The notes: generated by a model from the letters alone, not told the origin. Positions 42,865 through 51,544 are shown, numbered from the stretch's first letter. The stretch: 64,000 nt of DNA from Bacillus alkalicellulosilyticus (GCF_002019795.1 NZ_KV917381.1:3752068-3816067), one strand, 5' to 3'. Made by a program: numbers and translations.

Positions 42865-45720
42865 ATGAAGGATAATATAAAAGAAGTTTTTTCAAAGCTT
42901 AGAGATTTTGGTGAGAGTTTACGACGCAATCGTTTTTTGCGTGGGATTGGGATCACATATCAAGTCACTTGGAATCTAGTTCTTCTTTTTCTTATTATTG
43001 GTTTGCTTTCTACGATTTTTGTCGGTGGAGTTGCAGCTGGTTATTTCGCTTCACTTGTAAAAGATGAACCATTACGCACCTATGAAGATATGAAGAAAGA
43101 CATATACAACTATGAGGAAATTAGTGAGGTCTATTTTGCTAATGATGTTTTGTTAGGAGAATTACCTACTGAACTTGAACGAAGAGAAGTAAAGTTAAAT
43201 GAAGTTTCTGAGCATGTCATTAATGCTCTAATAGCAACTGAGGACGAGTACTTTCATGAACATGAAGGCGTTGTTCCAAAAGCAATTTTACGTGCAACAT
43301 TCCAAGAATTTGCAAATTCCTCCGTTCAAACTGGAGGAAGTACACTAACTCAGCAGCTTGTCAAAAATCAAATTTTAACAAGCGAAGTTTCGTTTGACCG
43401 AAAAGCAACAGAAATTTTGTTGGCCATGCGTCTTGAGCAATTTTTTGAGAAAGAGGAAATATTAGAAGCTTACTTAAATGTTGCTACTTTTGGAAGAAAT
43501 GCTTCAGGACGAAACATTGCAGGAATTCAAGCTGCAGCTCAAGGGATTTTCGGAGTAGATGCAAAGGATTTAAATTTACCGCAAGCCGCTTATATTGCTG
43601 GCTTACCACAAAGTCCATTTGGCTATACTCCATTTACTGGTAGTGGTGAGGTAAAAGAAAATCTTGAACCTGGTTTAAATCGAATGAAAACCGTGTTACG
43701 AAGAATGAGAGACGCTGGATATATTAATGAACAAGAATACGAACGAGCATTAGCTTATGATATTCGCGAAAATTTAACGTCGCCTAAACCAAGTTCAATA
43801 GAGGAATATCCTCTTGTCACGTTTGAAACGGAACGAAGAGCTACTGATATATTAGCAACCATCATGATGGAAGACGATGGCATTGATTTATCTAAATTGG
43901 ATGATGAAGAATTACTAACTATGAAAACTAGATATCGGGATAGAGCCGCACGAGATTTACGTCGAAATGGCTATAAAATCCATACCACAATTGATAAAGA
44001 TATCTTTGATGCAATGCAAGAAGCTAGTCAAGATAACCGTTTATTTGGACCTGACCGAGACGGTGAACAAGAAGAAATGGCATCTATGTTAATCGAGAAC
44101 AAAACAGGTGCGATTTTAGGATTTGTTGGAGGTCGTGATACATCACAAGAATACAATATTGCTACACAAGCACGACGGTCAAATGGATCTACAATGAAAC
44201 CTTTATTAGCTTACGGTCCTGCTATGGAAATAGGAAATGTACAACCAGGTCACATTATCCCTGACGTACCTACTTTCTATACTGGCACGTCGACCCAAGT
44301 AAATAACTTTAACAGACAGCATCGTGGACTTATTACCGTTCGCGACGCACTTAAATATTCACAAAATACTGTGGCTGTTAAAAGCTTCCGCTTAGCACCA
44401 CATGAACTTCGTCGTGGAACACTTGAAAAGTTCGGGATTACCACGTTAATTGATGGGGAACCTTTTGAATCTGCTGCACTTGGTGCTCTCGAACACCAAA
44501 TTACAATTGAGCAAAACACTGCGGCATACGCGATGTTTGCCAATGAAGGACAATTTATTGATTCTTATTTTATTGAAAGAATTGAAACTACAGATGGTCA
44601 AGTGATTTATCAACATGAATCAGAACCTGTAGAAGTGTTTACTCCTCAGACTTCTTATTTAATGATTGATATGATGCGAGATGTTCTACGAAGCGGAACG
44701 GCTACTTATGTTCCAAGTCGGCTAAAATTCAATGCTGATTGGGCTGGAAAAACCGGTACATCTAATAACTTCCATGATGCATGGTTTGTAGCAACAAATC
44801 CTAATGTTACACTAAGTGTATGGGTTGGTTATCGTACTCCTAAGTCCATTGAAACAAGACCAGTTGGTGGATTAAGCTATGGCCAACGAACACAACAAAT
44901 GTGGGCAAATATTGCTAATGCCGCTTATGATGTTCGACCTGAACTTATGGCACCGGAAAATCGTTTCCAAATGCCTGGTGGAATTGTTAGAAAGGAAATT
45001 TGCGGAATTTCAGGCTTACTTCCTTCAAAATTATGCCGTGAAGCCGGTTTAGTAAGTAGCGATTTATTTAATGCAAAATATGTTCCAACTAAAGTTGATG
45101 ATAGTCTCCAAGAAGCTAAGTACGTTATTTTAGGCGGAGAGCCATATCTTGCGCTTGATAGTACACCATCAGAGTTTACATTTGATGGCGTTATGATAAA
45201 GGAAGATTATTTTAAAGATGTTGATTTGAGCGAGTACGTTCCGGATCATTGGAAAAATATCGTTCCTGACCGCCAAGCGGAAGAAAACGGTAAAGTACCA
45301 GGAAATGTATCTGGCGTGACCATTAATGGTAATACCTTATCTTGGTCTGAACACGGAGAACGTGATATTGTAGGATATCGTGTATACCGTGCCGCTAATG
45401 GTACTGATAAGTTTGAACTCTATGCTAATGTTGTTGAAAGAGATAACACGAGCACTAAAGTTGGCAGTGGTAAGTACGCATACTATGTCATTGCCGTAGA
45501 CGTGGCTGGACAAGAATCTACCTCAACAAACATCGTGAGCCAAGATGGATGGTCTCCTGAGGAAGAAGAAAAAGAAGAACCTAACGAAGAAAAACCGAAA
45601 AAACCAAAACCGAAGCCTGAACGAGACCAGAATGGAAATGGTAACGGCAATGGCGATAGACCAAATCCTGCTCCTCGGGATGATGATGACGATGAACTAG
45701 ATGTATTAGAAGGCGTATAA
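42865..45720 (+). CDS. Class A penicillin-binding protein with C-terminal FN3 domain
   Basis: Bifunctional peptidoglycan glycosyltransferase/transpeptidase, 951 aa. Short cytoplasmic head, transmembrane helix at about 33-60, GT51 domain with catalytic Glu in ATEDEYFHEHEGV and GGSTLTQQLVKNQ, then a transpeptidase with STMK (about 444), SQN (about 498) and KTGT (about 628). A fibronectin type III module (about 808-892) and a Pro/Lys/Asn-rich acidic tail follow. ATG 42865 follows TGGGGAGGTACT, with TATAAT at 42833-42838. PBP1A/4-like; which B. subtilis paralogue it matches is unclear. Confidence 0.95.
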   Translation: MKDNIKEVFSKLRDFGESLRRNRFLRGIGITYQVTWNLVLLFLIIGLLSTIFVGGVAAGYFASLVKDEPLRTYEDMKKDIYNYEEISEVYFANDVLLGELPTELERREVKLNEVSEHVINALIATEDEYFHEHEGVVPKAILRATFQEFANSSVQTGGSTLTQQLVKNQILTSEVSFDRKATEILLAMRLEQFFEKEEILEAYLNVATFGRNASGRNIAGIQAAAQGIFGVDAKDLNLPQAAYIAGLPQSPFGYTPFTGSGEVKENLEPGLNRMKTVLRRMRDAGYINEQEYERALAYDIRENLTSPKPSSIEEYPLVTFETERRATDILATIMMEDDGIDLSKLDDEELLTMKTRYRDRAARDLRRNGYKIHTTIDKDIFDAMQEASQDNRLFGPDRDGEQEEMASMLIENKTGAILGFVGGRDTSQEYNIATQARRSNGSTMKPLLAYGPAMEIGNVQPGHIIPDVPTFYTGTSTQVNNFNRQHRGLITVRDALKYSQNTVAVKSFRLAPHELRRGTLEKFGITTLIDGEPFESAALGALEHQITIEQNTAAYAMFANEGQFIDSYFIERIETTDGQVIYQHESEPVEVFTPQTSYLMIDMMRDVLRSGTATYVPSRLKFNADWAGKTGTSNNFHDAWFVATNPNVTLSVWVGYRTPKSIETRPVGGLSYGQRTQQMWANIANAAYDVRPELMAPENRFQMPGGIVRKEICGISGLLPSKLCREAGLVSSDLFNAKYVPTKVDDSLQEAKYVILGGEPYLALDSTPSEFTFDGVMIKEDYFKDVDLSEYVPDHWKNIVPDRQAEENGKVPGNVSGVTINGNTLSWSEHGERDIVGYRVYRAANGTDKFELYANVVERDNTSTKVGSGKYAYYVIAVDVAGQESTSTNIVSQDGWSPEEEEKEEPNEEKPKKPKPKPERDQNGNGNGNGDRPNPAPRDDDDDELDVLEGV

Positions 45721-45729
45721 AAATAGACA

Positions 45730-45763
45730 CCCCCAGAAGTTAACTTACTTCTGGGGGTTCTTT
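45730..45763 (+). terminator. Terminator of the PBP gene
   Basis: CCCCCAGAAGT and ACTTCTGGGGG around TAACTT, followed by TTCTTTTG. Confidence 0.9.
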
Positions 45764-45851
45764 TGCTTACATATCATCAATCTTAATCATGGAGAAATAC
45801 CACCTTTTTGGGTTATGATACAACTAACTAGAAATTAAGGAGGTTATCGAC

Positions 45852-46553
45852 TTGATAATTGAAATGTGGACTGACTTCGCTTGACCATTTTGCTATATTG
45901 GCAAAAAGCGTCTGGAAGACGCTATTCAAAAAATTGAGCACCCTGTTCAAGTGACTTATCGTTGCTTTGAGTTAGATCCTACTATGGAGCGTCAGGTAGA
46001 CTATACCATCTATCAAAAATTAGCTGATAAGTATGGAATGAGCTTACAACAAGCAAAGTCTACGTGTCAGAGTATGGAAAGTACTGCCCGAGAAGAAGGA
46101 CTAGATTTTAATTTTGAAACGATGAAGTTAACAAATACATTTGATGCACACCGTTTAACGATGTACGCTAAAAAAGAAGAACTAATGCATGAAATGAACG
46201 ACCGAATATTAAGAGCTTATTATTCGGAAGGCAAACATATTGGCGAACATTCCACTCTAGTTGAATTGGCCACTGACGTTGGCATCAACCCAGATTCTGC
46301 AAAAAAGATACTTTCAAGTGATGCATTTACTGCAGATGTTCGAAAAGATGAACAAATCGCTTCTCAATATGGTATAAGAAGCATTCCATTCTTTCTGATT
46401 AATGGGAAATATTCAATGACTGGTGCTCAACCAACAGACAGTTTTGTTGAAGCGTTAACTAAAATATACGAACAAGATGGACAAGATAGTCCTTTAAGTA
46501 AAAGCCATAAAACAGGAGTAAGTTGTGACGACGATAACGGGTGTGAACGATAA
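45852..46553 (+). CDS. DsbA/FrnE-family oxidoreductase with in-frame TGA at the CxxC position (candidate selenoprotein)
   Basis: Read from TTG 45852 (AAGGAGG at 45837-45843, 8-nt spacing) the frame gives MIIEMWTDFA, then TGA (45882-45884), then PFCYIGKKRLEDAI and on to the stop at 46553: 233 residues if TGA is decoded. FrnE-like DsbA proteins begin with an EIWSDFVCPFCYIGK-type active site, so the TGA replaces the first catalytic cysteine and leaves a U-x-x-C motif. The helical insert (about 60-150), cis-Pro loop GIRSIPFFLING (about 170-180) and C-terminal CDDDNGCER fit the family. A hairpin with a GGA loop lies 29 nt after the TGA. Without read-through, a GTG at 45951 gives 200 aa lacking the active site. 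Alternative: nonsense mutation or base error. Sel genes are not in the window. Confidence 0.8.
45907..45923 (+). promoter_or_regulatory. SECIS-like hairpin downstream of the in-frame TGA
   Basis: AGCGTCT (45907-45913) pairs perfectly with AGACGCT (45917-45923) around GGA; two outer A-U pairs are possible across one mismatch. Loop begins 29 nt after TGA, and G occupies its first two positions. Bacterial SECIS elements are coding stem-loops with an early loop G, about 16-37 nt from the UGA, so this fits the pattern. Confidence 0.6.
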
Positions 46554-46640
46554 ATTGTTCTTCTTTTTAGAAGCCGTAATGTGTTGTGACAATGTCTAAT
46601 TCATTCCTCTTATTACGATGTTTTTCTGCGGAAAAGATTG

Positions 46641-46822
46641 TAACGGACAGGAGATCTCTTATTTCATGCTTTTTTCTGTTTTTTGTACTGTAACGGACAC
46701 CAAGGGTCTTATTCTCCTAAAAAAAGGGGAAAAACATGTAATATAGCGAAAATAAGGGCTCCTGTGTCCGAACCAGATGAAATAAGCAAGTTTTATCGAT
46801 AATAAGGTCCTCTGTGTCCGTT
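46641..46822. repeat. Four TAACGGACAC-type units as paired inverted repeats
   Basis: Two forward units (TAACGGACAGGAGATCTCTT at 46641 and TAACGGACACCAAGGGTCTT at 46691) face two reverse units (AATAAGGGCTCCTGTGTCCG at 46751 and AATAAGGTCCTCTGTGTCCG at 46801). Consensus is TAACGGACACAGGAGxCCTTATT. The 322-bp gap between the oxidoreductase and acsA is filled by these and a terminator. Confidence 0.85.
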
Positions 46823-46831
46823 AAGAAAATA

Positions 46832-46869
46832 GGGTGGGACAAAAGGTTAAAAAACCTTTTGTCCCACCC
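46832..46869. terminator. Bidirectional terminator, 17-bp stem
   Basis: GGGTGGGACAAAAGGTT (46832-46848) pairs with AACCTTTTGTCCCACCC (46853-46869). It ends acsA, on the reverse strand. Confidence 0.85.
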
Positions 46870-46875
46870 AGTTTA

Positions 46876-48591
46876 TTAATCTTCCATTGTTGATAAATCA
46901 CCTGTTGGTAAATCAAGCTCCCATGCTTTAAGAACTCGACGCATAATCTTACCGCTTCTCGTTTTAGGAAGCTTTTCTCGGAACTCAATTTCTCTTGGTG
47001 CCGCATGAGCTGCCAATCCTTTTTTCACAAATAATCGAATTTCATCAATTAATTCTTCGCTTGGCTCATGTCCTTCACGAAGTGCGATAAACGCTTTAAT
47101 AATTTCTCCACGAACTGGGTCAGGCTTTCCAATTACTCCTGCCTCAGCTACAGCTGGATGTTCAATTAATTTGCTTTCTACTTCAAATGGACCAACTCGT
47201 TCTCCGGCAGTCATGATTACATCATCAATTCTTCCTTGGAACCAGAAATATCCATCTTCATCCATGTATGCTGAATCCCCAGAAACATACCAGCCTTCAA
47301 TTTCAAAATAGCTATTGTATTTTTCTGGATTGTTCCATACCGCTCTCATCATCGATGGCCAGCCTTTTTTAATCGCTAAATTCCCCATACGATTTGGTGG
47401 AAGTTCATTGCCTTGGTCATCAATTATTGCTGCTTTTATCCCTGGTAATGGTTTCCCCATGGAACCAGGACGAACTTCCATACATGGATAGTTACAGATA
47501 AGCTGAGCTCCTGTTTCAGTCATCCACCATGTATCATGAATACGTAAATCAAAGACTTTCATACCCCAACGAACCACTTCTGGATTTAGCGGTTCACCTA
47601 CACTCAATAGGTGTCGTAAAGATGATAGGTCAAACTCTTTAATGACCTCATCGCCCGCACTCATTAACATTCTGAAAGCTGTTGGTGCACTATACCAAAC
47701 AGTTACTTTATATTTTTCAATCGTTCCATACCAATCTTGCGGACTAAACCTTCCACCTCTAACGACATTTGAAGCCCCAGCCAACCATGGACCAAAAATC
47801 CCATAAGAAGTTCCTGTTACCCAACCTGGGTCTGCTGTACACCAATATACATCATCATCTTGAAGGTCTAACACCCATTTAGCCGTTTGATAATGTTGGA
47901 TCATTGCGTTATGAACATGCAAAATTCCTTTAGGTTTACCAGTTGAACCTGAAGTGTAGTGTAGGATCAATCCATCCTCTCTATCAACCCACGTAATATC
48001 TAAGTCTGTACTAGCAGCTTGGAAGTGTTTGTTAAAGTCAATATATGGACCTTCTTCTTTTACATCGTCTCCGAAAATAACAACTTTCTCCAAATGCGGT
48101 AGGTCACCAACTGGTACACGCTCTAATAAAGCTGGAGTTGTAATAAGCACCTTCGCGCTACTATCTTCTAATCTATCGCGCACAGCACCTTCCATAAATG
48201 CCTCAAATAAAGGTCCTACTATAGCACCTAGTTTAATCGCACCTAATACTGAAAAATAAAGTTCTGGGGACCTCGGCATAAAAACGAACACCCTATCTCC
48301 CTTTTCAACTCCCAATGATTTAAGCATGTTTCCAGCCTTATTTGAGGATTCCATCATATCTTGAAAGGTATAAGTTTCATCACGTTTTGCATCACTATAA
48401 TAAAAGGCGATTTTTTCTTTTTTATCTGATTTTGCATGGCGATCAATCGCTTCATAAGCAAGGTTAACTTGACCTGTTTCACTCCATGAAAATTCTTTTT
48501 CAACAGATAACCAATCAAACGACTGGCTTTCACTTTCATAATTTTTTAAATTATAATTGCCACTAACAGATGGAAGCGCTTGCACTTTCAT
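46876..48591 (-). CDS. acsA: Acetyl-CoA synthetase AcsA
   Basis: Acetate + ATP + CoA to acetyl-CoA. 571 aa adenylate-forming enzyme. Motifs: LILHYTSGSTGKPKGILHVH (A3), YWCTADPGWVTGTSYGIF, SGDSAYMDEDGYFWFQGRID (A7/A8), and the C-terminal KTRSGKIMRRVLKAW containing the lysine acetylated by AcuA. ATG 48591 follows GAGGAAGATGTTCATA; the MFI of the open frame lies in that spacer. Divergent from acuABC, the enzymes that control it. Confidence 0.97.
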   Translation of the reverse strand: MKVQALPSVSGNYNLKNYESESQSFDWLSVEKEFSWSETGQVNLAYEAIDRHAKSDKKEKIAFYYSDAKRDETYTFQDMMESSNKAGNMLKSLGVEKGDRVFVFMPRSPELYFSVLGAIKLGAIVGPLFEAFMEGAVRDRLEDSSAKVLITTPALLERVPVGDLPHLEKVVIFGDDVKEEGPYIDFNKHFQAASTDLDITWVDREDGLILHYTSGSTGKPKGILHVHNAMIQHYQTAKWVLDLQDDDVYWCTADPGWVTGTSYGIFGPWLAGASNVVRGGRFSPQDWYGTIEKYKVTVWYSAPTAFRMLMSAGDEVIKEFDLSSLRHLLSVGEPLNPEVVRWGMKVFDLRIHDTWWMTETGAQLICNYPCMEVRPGSMGKPLPGIKAAIIDDQGNELPPNRMGNLAIKKGWPSMMRAVWNNPEKYNSYFEIEGWYVSGDSAYMDEDGYFWFQGRIDDVIMTAGERVGPFEVESKLIEHPAVAEAGVIGKPDPVRGEIIKAFIALREGHEPSEELIDEIRLFVKKGLAAHAAPREIEFREKLPKTRSGKIMRRVLKAWELDLPTGDLSTMED

Positions 48592-48617
48592 TATGAACAT
48601 CTTCCTCTCACTATGTA

Positions 48618-48664
48618 TTTATTACTATCGCTTTTATTATAGTATATTTAAAATTTTTCATCAA
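48618..48664 (-). promoter_or_regulatory. acsA promoter with a cre-like site
   Basis: Reverse strand TTGATG, 17 nt, TATAAT (48636-48641). Downstream, ATAAAAGCGATAGTAA resembles a CcpA cre box with about two mismatches, which would place acsA under carbon repression as in B. subtilis. The cre call is weak. Confidence 0.5.
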
Positions 48665-48743
48665 TTCGTAAATCTTGGAGTTTTACAAATACAAAAAAAC
48701 TGTGACGAATAAAAATTCAAAAGAACCATCACTTTCTTTCATG

Positions 48744-48749
48744 TATAAT
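48744..48749 (+). promoter_or_regulatory. -10 element of acuABC
   Basis: TATAAT preceded by TG-like context (CATG) and a poor -35, about 55 bp before the acuA start, in the divergent acsA-acuA region. Confidence 0.45.
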
Positions 48750-48804
48750 AGTAATAAATGAAAATTATTCTTCTGATTACCTCTACAAAAAGGTGGTTAA
48801 CCCT

Positions 48805-49437
48805 GTGATACATGTAAAGCAATATTATCAAAGAGAGATTCCTTACCAAGACAGGACTCTTATTTTAGAAGGTCCTGTTCCTAAAGAACAACTACAAGAA
48901 CTTCAATTTCACGAAGGATTAGTTGCGTTTCGTACACCTGAAAAACAAAAAAAAGCTCTCTTAGAAATAGCTGAACTACCAGAAGGAAGAATTAACATAG
49001 CTCGTGATGGAAATACAATTATTGGTTATGTGACGTTTGTTTATCCAGATCCTCTTGAAAGGTGGTCTGAGGCAAACATGGAAAACCTCATTGAACTTGG
49101 TGCCATAGAAGTAGCCAAAGACTATCGAGGTGTAAAGGTAGGAAAGAATCTACTCGAATTATCGGTTCTTGATGATGCTATGGAAGATTATATTATTATT
49201 ACAACAGAATATTACTGGCATTGGGATTTAAAAGGAAGTGGTTTGTCGGTATGGGACTATCGAAAAGTCATGGAAAAGATGATGAATGCAGGTGGCTTAG
49301 AGTGGTATGCAACGGACGACCCAGAAATATGTTCTCATCCTGCTAATTGCCTTATGGCAAGAATCGGAAAACGTGTGAAATCAGAATCGATTCAAGAGTT
49401 TGACCAATTGCGTTTCCGTAATCGGTTTATGTATTAA
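48805..49437 (+). CDS. acuA: AcsA lysine acetyltransferase AcuA
   Basis: GNAT-fold enzyme that acetylates and inactivates AcsA. 210 aa. ELPEGRINIARDGNTIIGYV and YPDPLERWSEANMENLIELG match AcuA closely, with the acetyl-CoA loop in EVAKDYRGVKVGKNLLELSV and TTEYYWHWDLKGSGLSVWDY. Start chosen at GTG 48805 after AAAAGGTGG; the earlier GTG 48793 lies in that site. First gene of acuABC. Confidence 0.96.
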   Translation: MIHVKQYYQREIPYQDRTLILEGPVPKEQLQELQFHEGLVAFRTPEKQKKALLEIAELPEGRINIARDGNTIIGYVTFVYPDPLERWSEANMENLIELGAIEVAKDYRGVKVGKNLLELSVLDDAMEDYIIITTEYYWHWDLKGSGLSVWDYRKVMEKMMNAGGLEWYATDDPEICSHPANCLMARIGKRVKSESIQEFDQLRFRNRFMY

Positions 49438-49453
49438 GAAAGGAAGATTCCAA

Positions 49454-50098
49454 ATGATTATAGAAGAAATCATGAAAAAGAATGTTGCGACATTAGAAGA
49501 TTCAGCAACCATTGCTGAGGCTATTGAAGTGCTAGCTAAGCACCGAATTCGACATATACCGGTAGTAAATAAAGAGGTGGAAGTTATCGGCATTATTTCT
49601 GACCGAGATATTCGAGACGCTAGTCCTTCAATCTTTCATTCAGAAGAACATATAGAAGATTTCCAAAAACCTATAAGCGAAATTATGAAGAAGAACGTAA
49701 TAACTGCACATCCGCTAGATTTTGTCGAAGAAGTTGCATCTATTTTCTATGACCATCATATTGGTTGTCTCCCCATTGAAGAAGATGGAAAATTAGTAGG
49801 TATTATTACTGAAACTCAAGTTCTTCATAAGCTTGTTGAATTAATGGGCGCACATCAACCAAGTTCACAAATTGAAGTGAAAGTTGAAAATATTACAGGA
49901 ATGCTTGCTGAAATTGCAGCTATATTTAAACGAAAGAAAGTAAACATTACCAGTGTATTAGTCTATCCAAGCCAAGATGAGAAATTTAAAATACTCGTTT
50001 TTCGTGTTCAAACGATGGACCCAAGATCCATTATTTCTGAAATTGAAGGCGAAGGTTATGAGGTGCTATGGCCAAACATGCCCGGTGTTAACCTATGA
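49454..50098 (+). CDS. acuB: AcuB, CBS-pair plus ACT domain protein
   Basis: 214 aa. Two CBS motifs: EEIMKKNVATLEDSATIAEA with VIGIISDRDIRDA (1-65), and EIMKKNVITAHPLDFVEEVA with LVGIITETQVLHKL (75-135), then an ACT domain (about 140-210, EVKVENITGMLAEIAAIFKR). Associated with acetoin/acetate control; biochemical role unclear. ATG 49454 follows AAAGGAAGATTCCAA. The stop overlaps acuC by 4 nt. Confidence 0.95.
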   Translation: MIIEEIMKKNVATLEDSATIAEAIEVLAKHRIRHIPVVNKEVEVIGIISDRDIRDASPSIFHSEEHIEDFQKPISEIMKKNVITAHPLDFVEEVASIFYDHHIGCLPIEEDGKLVGIITETQVLHKLVELMGAHQPSSQIEVKVENITGMLAEIAAIFKRKKVNITSVLVYPSQDEKFKILVFRVQTMDPRSIISEIEGEGYEVLWPNMPGVNL

Positions 50099-51267
50099 TA
50101 AGTGATGCAGCATTTGTTTTTTCACAAGAACAACTATCCTATCGATTTAATAAAGACCACCCTTTTAATCATTTACGTTTGAGCTTAACATATGACTTAC
50201 TAGAAAAAATGGGTGCCATCTCACCAGAGAATATTGTAGAACCTCGAATTGCTACTGATGAGGAAATCGCTTTAGTCCATGATGAAAAGTTTATTGATGC
50301 TGTGAAGAATGCTAGTAAAGGCTTATTAAGTGAAGCTGTTGCTGCAAATTACGGTCTAGGTACGGAAGATACACCTATCTTTGAAAACATGCACGATGCT
50401 GCAGCACTTCTCGTTGGTGGAACCTTAACCGCTGTCGACCTTGTAATGGAAAACAAAGTGAGCCATGCTCTTAATCTCGGTGGCGGCCTCCATCATGGTT
50501 TTCGGGGAAAAGCTTCAGGCTTTTGCATTTACAATGATAGTTCGATAGCGATTGAATACTTAAAGCGAAAATATAACGCCCGTGTTCTTTATGTAGACAC
50601 CGATGCTCATCATGGTGATGGCGTGCAATGGGCTTTTTACGACGACCCTGATGTATGTACATTATCCATTCATGAAACAGGACGTTATCTCTTTCCTGGA
50701 ACCGGCAATGTAAATGAAAAAGGCCAAGGTCAAGGTTATGGTTTTTCAATCAATGTTCCGTTAGATGCCTTTACAGAAGACGAATCCTTTATGGAAGTTT
50801 ATGAAACTAGCTTCAAAGAAGTTATTGAATTTTTCAAGCCTGATGTTATCTTAACTCAAAATGGTGCTGATGCTCATCATTTTGATCCATTAACTCACCT
50901 TTGTGCATCAATAGAGTCCTATAAAAAAATTCCTCGACTTGCTCATCAACTCGCTCATCAATATTGTAATGGTAGATGGATCGCAGTAGGTGGAGGCGGC
51001 TATGATATTTGGAGAGTCGTTCCTAGAGCATGGGGGTATATTTGGTTAGAGATGACAAACCAAACTAGTTTAGCACAGGGAAAGTTACCGCAAGAATGGC
51101 TAGATGCTTGGAGTTCAAAATCTGAAACGTCATTGTTACCTTCTTGGCAAGACCCACCCAACTTATTTACACCGATTCCGAGAAAAACAGAAATTACAGA
51201 AAAAAATAAAAAGATGTTAGAAAAAGCACTGTATCATATACGAACTGAAATGAAAACGCAATCATAA
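50095..51267 (+). CDS. acuC: AcuC, class I histone-deacetylase-like deacetylase
   Basis: 390 aa. Reactivates AcsA by removing the acetyl group added by AcuA. Zn-dependent HDAC motifs: LNLGGGLHHGFRGKASGFCI, YVDTDAHHGDGVQWAFY (Zn ligands D and H), VILTQNGADAHHFDPLTHL and WIAVGGGGYDIWRVVPRAW. ATG 50095 overlaps the acuB stop (ATGA). Repeat elements and a terminator follow. Confidence 0.96.
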   Translation: MISDAAFVFSQEQLSYRFNKDHPFNHLRLSLTYDLLEKMGAISPENIVEPRIATDEEIALVHDEKFIDAVKNASKGLLSEAVAANYGLGTEDTPIFENMHDAAALLVGGTLTAVDLVMENKVSHALNLGGGLHHGFRGKASGFCIYNDSSIAIEYLKRKYNARVLYVDTDAHHGDGVQWAFYDDPDVCTLSIHETGRYLFPGTGNVNEKGQGQGYGFSINVPLDAFTEDESFMEVYETSFKEVIEFFKPDVILTQNGADAHHFDPLTHLCASIESYKKIPRLAHQLAHQYCNGRWIAVGGGGYDIWRVVPRAWGYIWLEMTNQTSLAQGKLPQEWLDAWSSKSETSLLPSWQDPPNLFTPIPRKTEITEKNKKMLEKALYHIRTEMKTQS

Positions 51268-51442
51268 AAAAACGGCAAAGCCGTCTTTGACTAATTGCGA
51301 TGTGCGAAGCCACTGCCCTCTCTTGAAAAGTATATTAATAAGTGTACTTCTTATTAATATACGCGCAGTGAGCGAAACCATCGCCCTACCTGATCTAGCT
51401 TAAAAGACATCTATGAGCATCTAAATTTTTTATACTTTCTTA
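51268..51442 (+). repeat. Repeat cluster: mini-hairpin, nested-palindrome copy 2 and shared 52-nt segment
   Basis: AAAAACGGCAAAGCCGTC mini-hairpin, then the nested palindrome 51297-51384: outer GCGATG/CATCGC, middle ACTGC/GCAGT, inner GTATATTAATAAG (51330-51342) paired with CTTATTAATATAC (51350-51362). Then 51391-51442 repeats 31823-31874. Confidence 0.85.
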
Positions 51443-51455
51443 TCTTTTAATAAAA

Positions 51456-51496
51456 GGCGTGACAAAAAGGTAGGCAGTTTACCTTTTTGTCACGCC
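51456..51496. terminator. Bidirectional terminator, 17-bp stem
   Basis: GGCGTGACAAAAAGGTA (51456-51472) pairs with TACCTTTTTGTCACGCC (51480-51496), between the convergent acuC and mtnN genes. Confidence 0.85.
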
Positions 51497-51544
51497 CTCT
51501 TTTAACTAGTTTTGTCTCGTTTTCTTATTGCTAAAGTGATTATG

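Noticed and set aside
45951-46553. Start of the DsbA-like gene at GTG 45951
   Set aside because: This would remove the thioredoxin active site, and there is a proper ribosome binding site and conserved coding sequence upstream of the TGA.
45852-46553. Simple pseudogene
   Set aside because: The frame is otherwise intact over 233 codons and the only stop is at the catalytic cysteine codon. Not excluded, but a random stop at just this codon is less likely than recoding.
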